From positions 1 to 18,873 of the forward strand of contig JBPCTQ010000087.1 in assembly GCA_051011595.1 (NCBI GenBank): a stretch of DNA of 18,873 nt, given 5' to 3'. The DNA comes from JAOUEE01 sp051011595 (lineage in GTDB: Bacteria > Actinomycetota > Acidimicrobiia > Acidimicrobiales > SHLQ01). The position numbers and the translations under genes are program-made. How positions within the stretch are numbered: position 1 is the first letter of the stretch; every line of letters starts with the position of its first letter. This document shows positions 1 to 6,300 of the stretch, in pieces. A model generated the notes under the pieces. It ran no database searches. It was not told where the DNA came from and was given only the letters and a program-made list of their open reading frames with translations.

Positions 1-61
1 CGTCGTCGTCGAGCTGCATCCCGGTGAGATCTTCGTAGTCGACCGGTTTGTCGGTGCTCAT
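1..61 (-). CDS. N-terminus of an unidentified protein, partial
   Basis: A leftward reading frame starts with ATG at 61-59 and reads MSTDKPVDYEDLTGMQLDDD before the window edge cuts it. The start is supported by AGGAG on the minus strand (plus 67-71), 5 bases upstream. Only about 20 acidic residues are visible, so the family cannot be named. The gene diverges from the AraC-type regulator, which makes it a candidate target of that regulator; this is inference from position only. Confidence 0.6.
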   Translation of the reverse strand, partial: MSTDKPVDYEDLTGMQLDDD

Positions 62-134
62 GGGTGCTCCTGGTTGGTAGGGCGGGCGCTCGGGTGATGT
101 CCGGGAACGATAGATCACGATCCGACGGGCCGGA

Positions 135-140
135 TACGGT
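135..140 (+). promoter_or_regulatory. Possible -10 box of a leaderless transcript
   Basis: TACGGT fits the actinobacterial -10 pattern TANNNT and ends 7 bases before ATG 148, so the transcript could begin at the start codon. No Shine-Dalgarno sequence lies in front of this ATG. No convincing -35 box is visible. The call rests on spacing and on the same arrangement at the two genes around 18240-18300. Confidence 0.35.
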
Positions 141-147
141 GACACCC

Positions 148-1167
148 ATGGGAGCCAACCGCGACCCCGGCGTGGTGGTCAGGCTGCTGGCCCCGGCGTT
201 GCGGTATCTCGACCGCCTGGGGCACGACGTTCCCGAGGTTTTGACGGAGGTCGGTCTGGCGCCTGACCTGCTGACCCAACCCGATGGACTGGTGGCCGCC
301 GATCGTTTCGCCGACTTGCTCGAGTCGGCAGTGGAGCTCACCGGAGATGCCGACTTCGGGCTGCACGCCGGCGAACACTTCCGACCCGGCGACTACGGCC
401 TGCTCGAGGTGATGATCGGCCAGGCCAAAGGCGACGAGATGCGTCAGCTGGTCAACCGATTCCACCCCTTGCTGGGCGGGTCCGATCGAGAGCCGCTGGC
501 CATGCGAGATGGCGTGATCGTGTTCACCGCCACCGACCCCGACAAGCCACAGACCCGCACGATGACCGAATACTCGCTGGTGTGCGGGCTCGCCCTGGCT
601 CGGCTGCTGTTGCGGCGACACGGTATTGCCAGCTGGGCCAGCTTCACGCACCCCCAGCCGGCCGACGTCTCCGAGCATCAACGGGTGTTGTCCTGTGAGC
701 TGCGATTCGATCAAGCCGAGAACGCCGTCGCCTTCCCGCCGTGGACCCCTCCCGACGTGTCCGACGCCATCGATCATTCGCTGGCGTCGTGGATGGTGGC
801 CGAGGCGACCACCCGAATGCAGCAGCTGGGCGCCGACGCCACCACGGCCGACCGGGTGCGAACGGTGCTCCTGGCCGCTTCGGGTGAGGGATTCTCGGCC
901 CCTTCGGTGGCCTACCAACTGGCCGTGAGCGAACGAACCCTCCGCCGTCAGCTCGAAGCGGAGGACACCACGTTCGTGCTGGTTCGTGACGAGGTCCGCC
1001 AGGCTGAGGCCGAACGCCTGCTGGCCTCCTCGGAAGATCAGTCGGTGGTGGCCATCGCGGTTCATCTCGGCTTCGGCGATGCCAGCGGGTTTCACCGCGC
1101 CTTCAAACGCTGGACGGGCTCGACACCGGCGGCGTATCGACAACAACACCGCGAGGTTGGCCGCTGA
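148..1167 (+). CDS. AraC-family transcriptional regulator with arabinose-binding-like N-terminal domain
   Basis: This is a DNA-binding transcription regulator of about 339 residues, the usual length for the family. The N-terminal two thirds (from VVRLLAPALRYLDRLG, through FGLHAGEHFRPGDYGLLE) resembles the Arabinose_bd-type sensor domain found in OruR/ArgR-like regulators. The C-terminal 85 residues hold two helix-turn-helix motifs: SVAYQLAVSERTLRRQL, then VAIAVHLGFGDASGFHRAFK, ending in the typical TGSTPAAYRQ. The frame is open upstream to a GTG at 64, but that start overlaps the ribosome binding site of the divergent gene. ATG 148 (or GTG 139) puts the protein at family length. No ribosome binding site precedes ATG 148, and the gene may be leaderless. 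The effector and targets are unknown; the divergent partial gene is the first candidate target. Confidence 0.9.
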   Translation: MGANRDPGVVVRLLAPALRYLDRLGHDVPEVLTEVGLAPDLLTQPDGLVAADRFADLLESAVELTGDADFGLHAGEHFRPGDYGLLEVMIGQAKGDEMRQLVNRFHPLLGGSDREPLAMRDGVIVFTATDPDKPQTRTMTEYSLVCGLALARLLLRRHGIASWASFTHPQPADVSEHQRVLSCELRFDQAENAVAFPPWTPPDVSDAIDHSLASWMVAEATTRMQQLGADATTADRVRTVLLAASGEGFSAPSVAYQLAVSERTLRRQLEAEDTTFVLVRDEVRQAEAERLLASSEDQSVVAIAVHLGFGDASGFHRAFKRWTGSTPAAYRQQHREVGR

Positions 1168-1228
1168 GGCCATAGAGGTGTCCGGTCGGGCCTGACGCCG
1201 GTCGGCTCACCCGTGGTTCGCTCGGGGT

Positions 1229-1801
1229 ATGGAAACCAGCATCACCCCGGAAACCCGGCCGACACTCCCGGATCTGCACCTGTCCGGCGAAAATGTGCGG
1301 CTCCGGCCACTGGCACCCGACGACAACACCGCTCTGGCGGCCACCGGGCTTCCGGTCGCTGACCCGTCATCGGGTGATCGCCGCTCGTCGGCGGCCTACA
1401 TCGAGGCGGCGCTGGAGGAGCGGCGCCTCGGCTGCCGGATACCGCTGGCCATCGAGTGGCACGGCCTGGTGTGGGGCGGCTCCGAGCTGGCCCCTCGGCG
1501 AGAATGGCTGTTCGTCGGCACCAGCAGCTTCTTCGTCCCGCCACGGGCACCCGATGCGGGTGACACCTGGGAAATCGGCGCCACCTGGGTGGCTCCCTCG
1601 GTGTGCCATTCGCGTTGTCTCACCGAGTGTCGTCTGCTCATGCTCGCCTATGCCTTCGAGCAGTCGGTGACGAAGGTGGTCGTGGGTTCGGCCGAAGCCG
1701 GCCCGCTGGCCGTGGTCGAGGCCGACGAATGGCCGGCCATCCGCCGTCAGCTCCGCAGCCAGCTTTCGTCGCCGGTTCGTCGCAACGACTCGGCGTGGTG
1801 A
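1229..1801 (+). CDS. Degenerate GNAT-type (RimJ/RimL-like) acetyltransferase homologue
   Basis: A 190-residue protein whose outline follows RimJ/RimL-type N-acetyltransferases: an N-terminal VRLRPLAPDD strand-turn, a central EIGATWVAPS strand, a helix TECRLLMLAYAFEQ, and a C-terminal DEWPAIRRQLRSQL that resembles the end of this subfamily. Two features are abnormal. The acetyl-CoA pyrophosphate loop, normally R/Q-x-x-G-x-G/A before the TE helix, reads CHSRCL and lacks its glycines. The segment that usually follows the VxL strand (N-x-x-S helix and the strand after it) is missing, so TKVVVGSAEAG runs almost directly into the EWP tail. It may be a non-catalytic relative or a decayed gene, although the frame is intact. 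The start ATG 1229 has no strong ribosome binding site. The stop codon abuts the stop of the convergent lipoprotein gene with no base between them. Confidence 0.6.
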   Translation: METSITPETRPTLPDLHLSGENVRLRPLAPDDNTALAATGLPVADPSSGDRRSSAAYIEAALEERRLGCRIPLAIEWHGLVWGGSELAPRREWLFVGTSSFFVPPRAPDAGDTWEIGATWVAPSVCHSRCLTECRLLMLAYAFEQSVTKVVVGSAEAGPLAVVEADEWPAIRRQLRSQLSSPVRRNDSAW

Positions 1802-3193
1802 TCAGCCGACGTCGCGCAGCTCGGTGTAGGGCGCCAGGTCGCCTTCGTCACCCAGGGTCGAGTCGAACACGCCGAGGCGAAGCGAATCGTCGGCGTCGCG
1901 TTTGTCGGCGGCCAGGCTGTTGAAGGGCTGGCCGGCCAGCGCAAAGGTACCCAGTCCGTCGAGGCCGGCCACGAACGAGTCGTTGGTGAGATCGACTCCG
2001 GCGCTGGTGGCGATGAACTCGAACAATCGGACGTGGCGGCACCCCTCCACGACGGGCACGGCCCAGTCGGCCTCACCATCGGGGACGGCGATGGGCTCGA
2101 GGACCTCGATGTCGGGATTGGCGGCCTCGAAGATGTCGACACACTCCTGGGTCTCGGGCAGTTCCCAACTCTCGGTGGAGGTGGCCCCGGTGACCCCGAT
2201 GATGCCGTCGAAGGCCGAGGGCACCGTCTCGTCATACCCGCCGAGCGAGCTCACCGAGTTGATGGAGTCGAGGCCCAGTATCTGGCCTTCGAATCCGTTC
2301 TCGAGCAGGAGGCGGGCGCCGAGGTTGAGCGCGGACTGGACGAGGATGATGGACTCGACACCTTCGGTCTCGAACCGTTCGAGGATCACGGGGAACAAGG
2401 CCTCGGCCGCCGACAGGTCGCCGGGCGGAATGTCCTGCACACCCTCGATCGGGGTCACGCCCACATCGTCGAGCGCCGGCCGGACCACTTCGTTGTAGAG
2501 GTTCTCCTCAGACGAGTCGTAAATGACACCAACCGGGCCGTCGAGCAGACCTTCCTGGGACATCAGATCGATGCCCCCCGTGTACTTGCGGTCGGCCGAC
2601 ATCAGGTCGCTGATCCAGGGTGCGGTGGCCACGGCGGTGAGCTCGGGGGTCTGGGTCCCGCCCACCATGATGGTGTCGTGGTCGGCCAGGAAGCAGCCGT
2701 TCACCGACGCGGCTGGTCCACGAATGCCACCGAGGGTGGCGAACACCCCGACGTCTTCGGTGAGCTTGATGCAGGCCTCGGCTGCGCTGGTCTCCTGGGT
2801 GGGAACGTAAGGCGCCCACGTCATGTTCAGCATGCGGCCGTTGATGCCGCCCCGTTCGTTCACTTCGTCGACGAAGGTCTGCCACACCAGTTCCTGGTCG
2901 CCGCGATTGATGTCGACCAGACCCAACTCGCGCAGTTCGTCGAGGTCGGAGACGACCACGCCGATCTCGATCGTGTCTTCGGTGACCCCTCGGAACGACG
3001 CAGTCAAGGGCGGCAGTGTGGTGTCGGAAACAGTGGTGCTCGAGTCGCCGGCGGTGGTGGTCGGCGCCGGAGTGGTGTCGGCCACCGTGGTGGACCCTTC
3101 GTCGGTGGCGGCCTCGCCGTCGCCGCTCGACGCGCAGGCTGCGCCCACGATCACGAACAACAAGACGATGGCAACGGTGCGGACACTGACCAT
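1802..3193 (-). CDS. Branched-chain-amino-acid-type ABC transporter solute-binding lipoprotein
   Basis: A secreted, lipid-anchored solute-binding protein of 463 residues in the Leu/Ile/Val-binding (LivJ, Peripla_BP_6) family. The start is ATG 3193-3191, fixed by AGGAGG (plus 3200-3205) six bases upstream; a TTG at 3220 is less likely. Residues 1-20 form a signal peptide with a hydrophobic core (VAIVLLFVIV) and lipobox GAAC, cysteine 20 being the expected lipidation site. A Ser/Thr/Pro/acidic linker with repeated TTVADTT and TTVSDTT units follows up to about residue 55. The binding domain then begins with IEIGVVVSDLDEL and contains the typical VDEVNERGGINGR segment and LGGIRGPAASVNG. No Liv permease or ATPase gene lies in the window, so the protein is an orphan here. 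It is probably co-transcribed with the hibernation-factor-like gene 41 bases upstream. The ligand cannot be read from the sequence. Confidence 0.88.
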   Translation of the reverse strand: MVSVRTVAIVLLFVIVGAACASSGDGEAATDEGSTTVADTTPAPTTTAGDSSTTVSDTTLPPLTASFRGVTEDTIEIGVVVSDLDELRELGLVDINRGDQELVWQTFVDEVNERGGINGRMLNMTWAPYVPTQETSAAEACIKLTEDVGVFATLGGIRGPAASVNGCFLADHDTIMVGGTQTPELTAVATAPWISDLMSADRKYTGGIDLMSQEGLLDGPVGVIYDSSEENLYNEVVRPALDDVGVTPIEGVQDIPPGDLSAAEALFPVILERFETEGVESIILVQSALNLGARLLLENGFEGQILGLDSINSVSSLGGYDETVPSAFDGIIGVTGATSTESWELPETQECVDIFEAANPDIEVLEPIAVPDGEADWAVPVVEGCRHVRLFEFIATSAGVDLTNDSFVAGLDGLGTFALAGQPFNSLAADKRDADDSLRLGVFDSTLGDEGDLAPYTELRDVG

Positions 3194-3199
3194 GAACGG

Positions 3200-3205
3200 C
3201 CTCCT
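3200..3205 (-). promoter_or_regulatory. Ribosome binding site of the solute-binding lipoprotein gene
   Basis: AGGAGG on the minus strand, six bases before ATG 3193-3191. It decides between this start and the upstream TTG at 3220, and it places the signal peptide at a normal length. Confidence 0.8.
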
Positions 3206-3234
3206 CGGGCTCGGACCCAACCCTAGGGCTCCGG

Positions 3235-3609
3235 CTATTCGCCAGTGTCGCGCAGGTGGCGGTTGTTACGTGGTTCGCTGCGGTTCTTGGTGTCGGTGAG
3301 CTGACGAACGAGATCGTCGCGAACCTCGGTGAGGGCACGATCGAGGTCGGTCTCGTGCGACGTGGCGACCAGGTTGTCGAAGCCGGCGATTCTGGCGTCG
3401 AGTGTGGTGCGCTGGCTGCTGGTGTCGCGTTCTTTGACCGTGAGATGAAGCTCCACCGCCTCGGCGCGAAACGAGCGCAACCGCTGGTCGAGCGACGCCC
3501 AGTGCGACACCACCCGATCGAACTCGTCGGGTTTGAAGCCGCCCTGGAGGCGAAGGGCGTCAGCAACGGTTGCGGGATCGGTCGGACTGTTCATGATGTC
3601 CAGGACCAT
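3235..3609 (-). CDS. HPF/RaiA (ribosome hibernation, sigma-54 modulation) family protein, divergent
   Basis: A protein of about 124 residues. Its middle and end follow the small ribosome-associated hibernation factors: a helix with SHWASLDQRLRSF, a strand AVELHLTVKERD, a second strand TTLDARIAGFDNLVATS, then the helix DLDRALTEVRDDLVRQLTDTK with a basic tail RSEPRNNRH. In HPF/RaiA proteins this fold binds the 30S decoding region and silences or dimerises ribosomes in stress. The length fits the short HPF class; there is no long C-terminal dimerisation domain. The start is uncertain among GTG 3615, ATG 3609 and ATG 3594, and none has a strong ribosome binding site. It begins about 30 bases after the dioxygenase stop and ends 41 bases before the lipoprotein start, so it is probably translated from the same message. 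Similarity is moderate and judged by eye. Confidence 0.65.
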   Translation of the reverse strand: MVLDIMNSPTDPATVADALRLQGGFKPDEFDRVVSHWASLDQRLRSFRAEAVELHLTVKERDTSSQRTTLDARIAGFDNLVATSHETDLDRALTEVRDDLVRQLTDTKNRSEPRNNRHLRDTGE

Positions 3610-3639
3610 AGTCACCGGCTGGTCGAATCGGTCACCCGC

Positions 3640-4788
3640 TCACCATTTGTCGGCGAGGTCACCTATCCGGTCGTAGCGCTCGCCCAGCATGACGCCCAGT
3701 TCGCGGTCCTCGCCCGGGCCGACGTGGATGGCGGGCCGGCCGTGGGCGAAGCGGTAGTTGCACACCAACAAGATGTCGCCGACCGCCCAGTCGATTTTGA
3801 TGCCGAAGCGGTCGTACAGCTCGACGAACTGGCGAAGCTCGTCGCGAGACATCTCGGTGTCGTCACCGAAGGTGAGGTGCAGGGGGCGTTGGTCGTAGGG
3901 GAGGTGCTGCACGAGCGGCCAGGCGTCGAACCACATGCCGTGGTCGGCGACGCTGCAGTACAACAGGTTGCGGTCGAGCTGCGCGAAGTACTCGAACGCC
4001 GAGACGTAATAGCGGGTCTGGAGGAGTCGATCGGGGCCCCACTCGGTGACCAGGCCCCGGGCGGCCGCTCGTTCGACCGCTTGGTCGGGGTCTTCGGTGT
4101 CGAACGACTTCTGCCAGTGGTTGTAGACCCCGATCTCCAGCCGATCGACGAACGCGTCGCGGTCGCTGAGGTTGCGGTGGTAACACACACCCCGTTCGGC
4201 CAGCTTTCGACCGAAGTCGGTGGCCAGCAGGGCATCGGTGGCGGCCACGTTGTCGGACACGTAGGTGGCCCCCCGATCGGGGAGCGCCTTGTGGCCGAGG
4301 AACCCGAGCTTGGATGTGCTCTGGCCCACGTAGGCCATCTCGTGGTGGTAGTGCAGCCAGGCGGCCAGCGGGGCACCCACCTCGTACACGTTGACCGCCA
4401 GCGAGTCCCGCGGGTTGGAGCCGCCGGCGTACTTCATCTCGCGGTTGAGTACGAGGCTGGCCACCTCGCGCATGTCGGCGAGCTCGGTGAGCCCGGTGTT
4501 GGTGACATGGACCAGTCCCACCCGGTCGAACATCGCCTTCATCTCCACAGCCAGGTCGAGGTCGGGCACGAGTGGTTCGCCCGGGGCTCGCTTGGGGCCG
4601 GCATCGATGGTGAAACGGGCCGGATCGATGGCGGGCCGGCCCGTCCACCAGGTGGGTTCGATCAGGTCGGGCAGTTGGGCGGCGAAGTCTCCTTCGGCCC
4701 GACGCCGGGCGATGGTGCTGACCTGAGCCATCGGTGAAACGTCTCCCCGGTCGTGCGACGGTGCCGGGGCACTCATCGACGCAAACAC
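3640..4788 (-). CDS. TauD/TfdA-type Fe(II)/2-oxoglutarate-dependent dioxygenase
   Basis: A 382-residue cytoplasmic oxygenase that should couple oxidative decarboxylation of 2-oxoglutarate to hydroxylation of a small substrate. The iron-binding triad can be placed: H148-x-E150 in LHYHHEMAY and H349 in NYRFAHGRPAIH, with R362 thirteen residues later as the expected 2-oxoglutarate carboxylate ligand. The first acidic ligand is Glu, as in clavaminate synthase and related amino-acid oxygenases, where TauD itself has Asp. The helix region MKAMFDRVGLVHVTNTGL is typical of the family N-terminus. GTG 4788 is preferred as start because GAGGA lies four bases upstream in the short gap after the previous stop; ATG 4776 and ATG 4731 are alternatives. 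It lies 13 bases after the 170-residue gene, which implies an operon. The substrate is unknown. Confidence 0.85.
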   Translation of the reverse strand: MFASMSAPAPSHDRGDVSPMAQVSTIARRRAEGDFAAQLPDLIEPTWWTGRPAIDPARFTIDAGPKRAPGEPLVPDLDLAVEMKAMFDRVGLVHVTNTGLTELADMREVASLVLNREMKYAGGSNPRDSLAVNVYEVGAPLAAWLHYHHEMAYVGQSTSKLGFLGHKALPDRGATYVSDNVAATDALLATDFGRKLAERGVCYHRNLSDRDAFVDRLEIGVYNHWQKSFDTEDPDQAVERAAARGLVTEWGPDRLLQTRYYVSAFEYFAQLDRNLLYCSVADHGMWFDAWPLVQHLPYDQRPLHLTFGDDTEMSRDELRQFVELYDRFGIKIDWAVGDILLVCNYRFAHGRPAIHVGPGEDRELGVMLGERYDRIGDLADKW

Positions 4789-4801
4789 TGATTCCTCAAG
4801 C

Positions 4802-5314
4802 CTAGAGGGGTAATACCTGATCTACCTCATCGGGATTCGTGAATCGTCGACGCAGCTCCTTGGCGCCGGTGCGATAGCCACGGCCGAACCCCCGCTCGGT
4901 CATCGACTCCAGCAGGTTGATCTTGTGCATGGCGTCGGCCTGCAGGCCGACCGCGAAGTCGGGGTGTTCGGCCAGTGCCATCAGCAGAGCAGTGTTGTAG
5001 CCGAGGACGATGGGCTCGTCGACGTTCTCGTTGGGGGCCCGATACGGACCGCCCATGGCGGCGCTGTGGATCTGTTCGAGGGCCAGGCCCAGACATCGGG
5101 TGGCCGGCCCCCATTCCCGATCGTCGATCCACTTGGCGCCTTGGTCGGCCAACAAGTCAGTGCCCACCCGGCGTTCACTGTGGCGCAACAGGTACTGCAC
5201 ACAGGCGTCCGAATAGTCCCACCAGCCGGCGCTGGTGGGGGCGAAGTCGCCTCGGTCGGGTTTCGCCACCGTGGGCCACACCACGGGCGCGGCCTTTCGT
5301 CTGAACAATCCCAC
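4802..5314 (-). CDS. Unrecognised 170-residue protein, first gene of the leftward operon
   Basis: I do not recognise this family. The start is GTG 5314-5312, with GGAAAGGAA eight bases upstream (plus 5323-5331). A longer open frame to 5413 would swallow the promoter and is rejected. The protein opens with basic GLFRRKAAP, is soluble without signal peptide or membrane span, and is largely helical, with tryptophan-rich SAGWWDYSDACVQYLLRH and repeat-like helices (WGPATRCLGLALEQIHSA, LGYNTALLMALAEHPDFAVG) of a style seen in TPR-like or other helical-repeat proteins. It ends in a basic stretch, ELRRRFTNPDEVD. It precedes the dioxygenase by 13 bases and probably shares its message. No function is proposed. 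Confidence 0.7.
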   Translation of the reverse strand: MGLFRRKAAPVVWPTVAKPDRGDFAPTSAGWWDYSDACVQYLLRHSERRVGTDLLADQGAKWIDDREWGPATRCLGLALEQIHSAAMGGPYRAPNENVDEPIVLGYNTALLMALAEHPDFAVGLQADAMHKINLLESMTERGFGRGYRTGAKELRRRFTNPDEVDQVLPL

Positions 5315-5359
5315 CGTCGAAGTTCCTTTCCGAACTCCCTGACCCGCCCCGAGAAGACG

Positions 5360-5388
5360 TTTGTACGAACTGATGACGAGACTGTCAA
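5360..5388 (-). promoter_or_regulatory. Sigma70-type promoter of the leftward operon
   Basis: On the minus strand there is a perfect -35 hexamer TTGACA (plus 5383-5388), a 17-base spacer, and a -10 hexamer TACAAA (plus 5360-5365). Transcription would start near 5353 and leave a leader of about 40 bases before the ribosome binding site and GTG 5314. The -35 box lies wholly inside the inverted repeat at 5382-5397, so binding of a protein there would compete with RNA polymerase. Confidence 0.7.
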
Positions 5389-5397
5389 GTGTGACAG
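5382..5397. promoter_or_regulatory. Perfect inverted repeat overlapping the -35 box, candidate operator
   Basis: CTGTCA-AGTG-TGACAG is a 6-4-6 perfect dyad. It covers the complete TTGACA box of the leftward promoter. The geometry fits a dimeric helix-turn-helix repressor site. No regulator gene is adjacent, so the binder is unknown. Confidence 0.5.
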
Positions 5398-5415
5398 CAA
5401 CCAATGGCAACAACT

Positions 5416-5431
5416 GATGCCGGAAGGCATC
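5416..5431. repeat. Perfect 6-4-6 inverted repeat in the divergent intergenic region
   Basis: GATGCC-GGAA-GGCATC is a perfect dyad 34 bases (centre to centre) from the -35 dyad. It can form a short hairpin in the leader of the rightward operon or serve as a second protein site. Its arm sequence differs from the first dyad. Confidence 0.45.
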
Positions 5432-5443
5432 GACATGGTGTCG

Positions 5444-5481
5444 CCGACAGGGCCCACTCCGCTGTCGGGGACCTTGGTCCC
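5444..5481. repeat. Two adjoining inverted repeats upstream of the ABC operon
   Basis: CCGACAG (5444-5450) pairs with CTGTCGG (5462-5468) across 11 bases. Immediately after, GGGACC (5468-5473) pairs with GGTCCC (5476-5481). They lie 60-90 bases before the ATPase start. The arms of the first pair share the CTGTC core with the dyad at 5382-5397, which may mean the same binder. The rest of the interval up to 5537 holds a ribosome binding site-like AGGGAG just before ATG 5538 and no other gene. I see no clear promoter for the rightward operon here. Confidence 0.4.
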
Positions 5482-5537
5482 TGGGGTGCAGGGATGGGTC
5501 GGAGGAGGCTGACCAGGATCAACGGTAGGGAGCGGGT

Positions 5538-6293
5538 ATGAGCACGATCACCGATTCGATCGTCGCCGCAGATATGGCGGCCCGAGCCGAAGGAGCGGTG
5601 AAGCTGTTCGGTGAGGACCGAACCGAGGTGGTGGCGCTCGATCACGTCGATGTCGGCTTCGAAGCGGGCCGGTTCAGCGCCATCATGGGGCCGTCAGGTT
5701 CGGGCAAGTCCACCCTGTTGCACTGCATGGCCGGCCTCGAGCCGCTCACCGACGGCAGTGTGTATGTCGGCGGCACCGATCTGGCCGACCTGTCGGACTC
5801 TCAACTCACGATCCTGCGCCGCGACGAGATCGGTTTCGTGTTCCAGGCCTTCAACCTGGTGCCCACCCTCACCGCCGAGAAGAACATCACCCTGCAACGA
5901 CGACTCGGGCGCCACACCGTCGACCGGGAGTGGTTCGACACCGTGGTCAACGCCCTGGGCTTGCGTGACCGACTCGATCACCATCCGTCGGAGATGTCGG
6001 GAGGCGAGCAGCAGCGAGTGGCGGTGGCCCGATCGTTGATCAACCGGCCCCAGATCATCTTCGCCGATGAACCCACCGGCAACCTCGATTCGGTGAGCGG
6101 CAGCGAGGTGCTGGGGTTCCTACGGCGCGCCGTCGACGACCTCGATCAGACCGTGGTGATGGTCACCCACGACGTCAACGCCGCCTCCTACGCCGACCGG
6201 GTGGTGTTCCTGGCCGACGGCCGAGTGGTCGACGAGATGGTCGATCCCACTTCGGTGCGCCTGCTCGACCGCCTCCGCCAGTTCGAGGGGTGA
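5538..6293 (+). CDS. ABC transporter ATP-binding protein, LolD/MacB type
   Basis: A 251-residue cytoplasmic ATPase that should drive the FtsX-type permease encoded 7 bases downstream. All motifs are intact: Walker A GPSGSGKST (residues 51-59), Q-loop VFQAFNLVP, ABC signature MSGGEQQRVAVARSL (about 153-167), Walker B IIFADEP with D177 and catalytic E178, D-loop GNLDS, and switch histidine H211 in VMVTHD. The NLVPTLTAEKN segment and overall length are typical of the LolD/MacB/FtsE exporter class. ATG 5538 follows AGGGAG at good spacing. It is the first gene of a three-gene rightward operon. Confidence 0.95.
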   Translation: MSTITDSIVAADMAARAEGAVKLFGEDRTEVVALDHVDVGFEAGRFSAIMGPSGSGKSTLLHCMAGLEPLTDGSVYVGGTDLADLSDSQLTILRRDEIGFVFQAFNLVPTLTAEKNITLQRRLGRHTVDREWFDTVVNALGLRDRLDHHPSEMSGGEQQRVAVARSLINRPQIIFADEPTGNLDSVSGSEVLGFLRRAVDDLDQTVVMVTHDVNAASYADRVVFLADGRVVDEMVDPTSVRLLDRLRQFEG

Positions 6294-6300
6294 GAAGCCG

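Noticed and set aside
1182..1205. Direct repeat CCGGTCGG spaced by 8 bases before the GNAT-like gene
   Set aside because: Two 8-base GC-rich copies in a GC-rich genome are expected by chance often enough; no promoter or dyad supports a control role.
2940..3140. Low-complexity Ser/Thr/Pro coding stretch as a possible repeat element
   Set aside because: It is the tether after the lipoprotein signal peptide, common in Gram-positive lipoproteins, and not a mobile or structural DNA repeat.
3256..4737. A 490-codon rightward open frame opposite the dioxygenase and HPF-like genes
   Set aside because: It has no recognisable domain, spans two real genes and their gap, and shows the Val/Gly/His-rich look of a complementary frame.
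5385..5645. A short leftward open frame across the exporter start
   Set aside because: It has no ribosome binding site, overlaps the clear ATPase start in antisense and encodes no motif.
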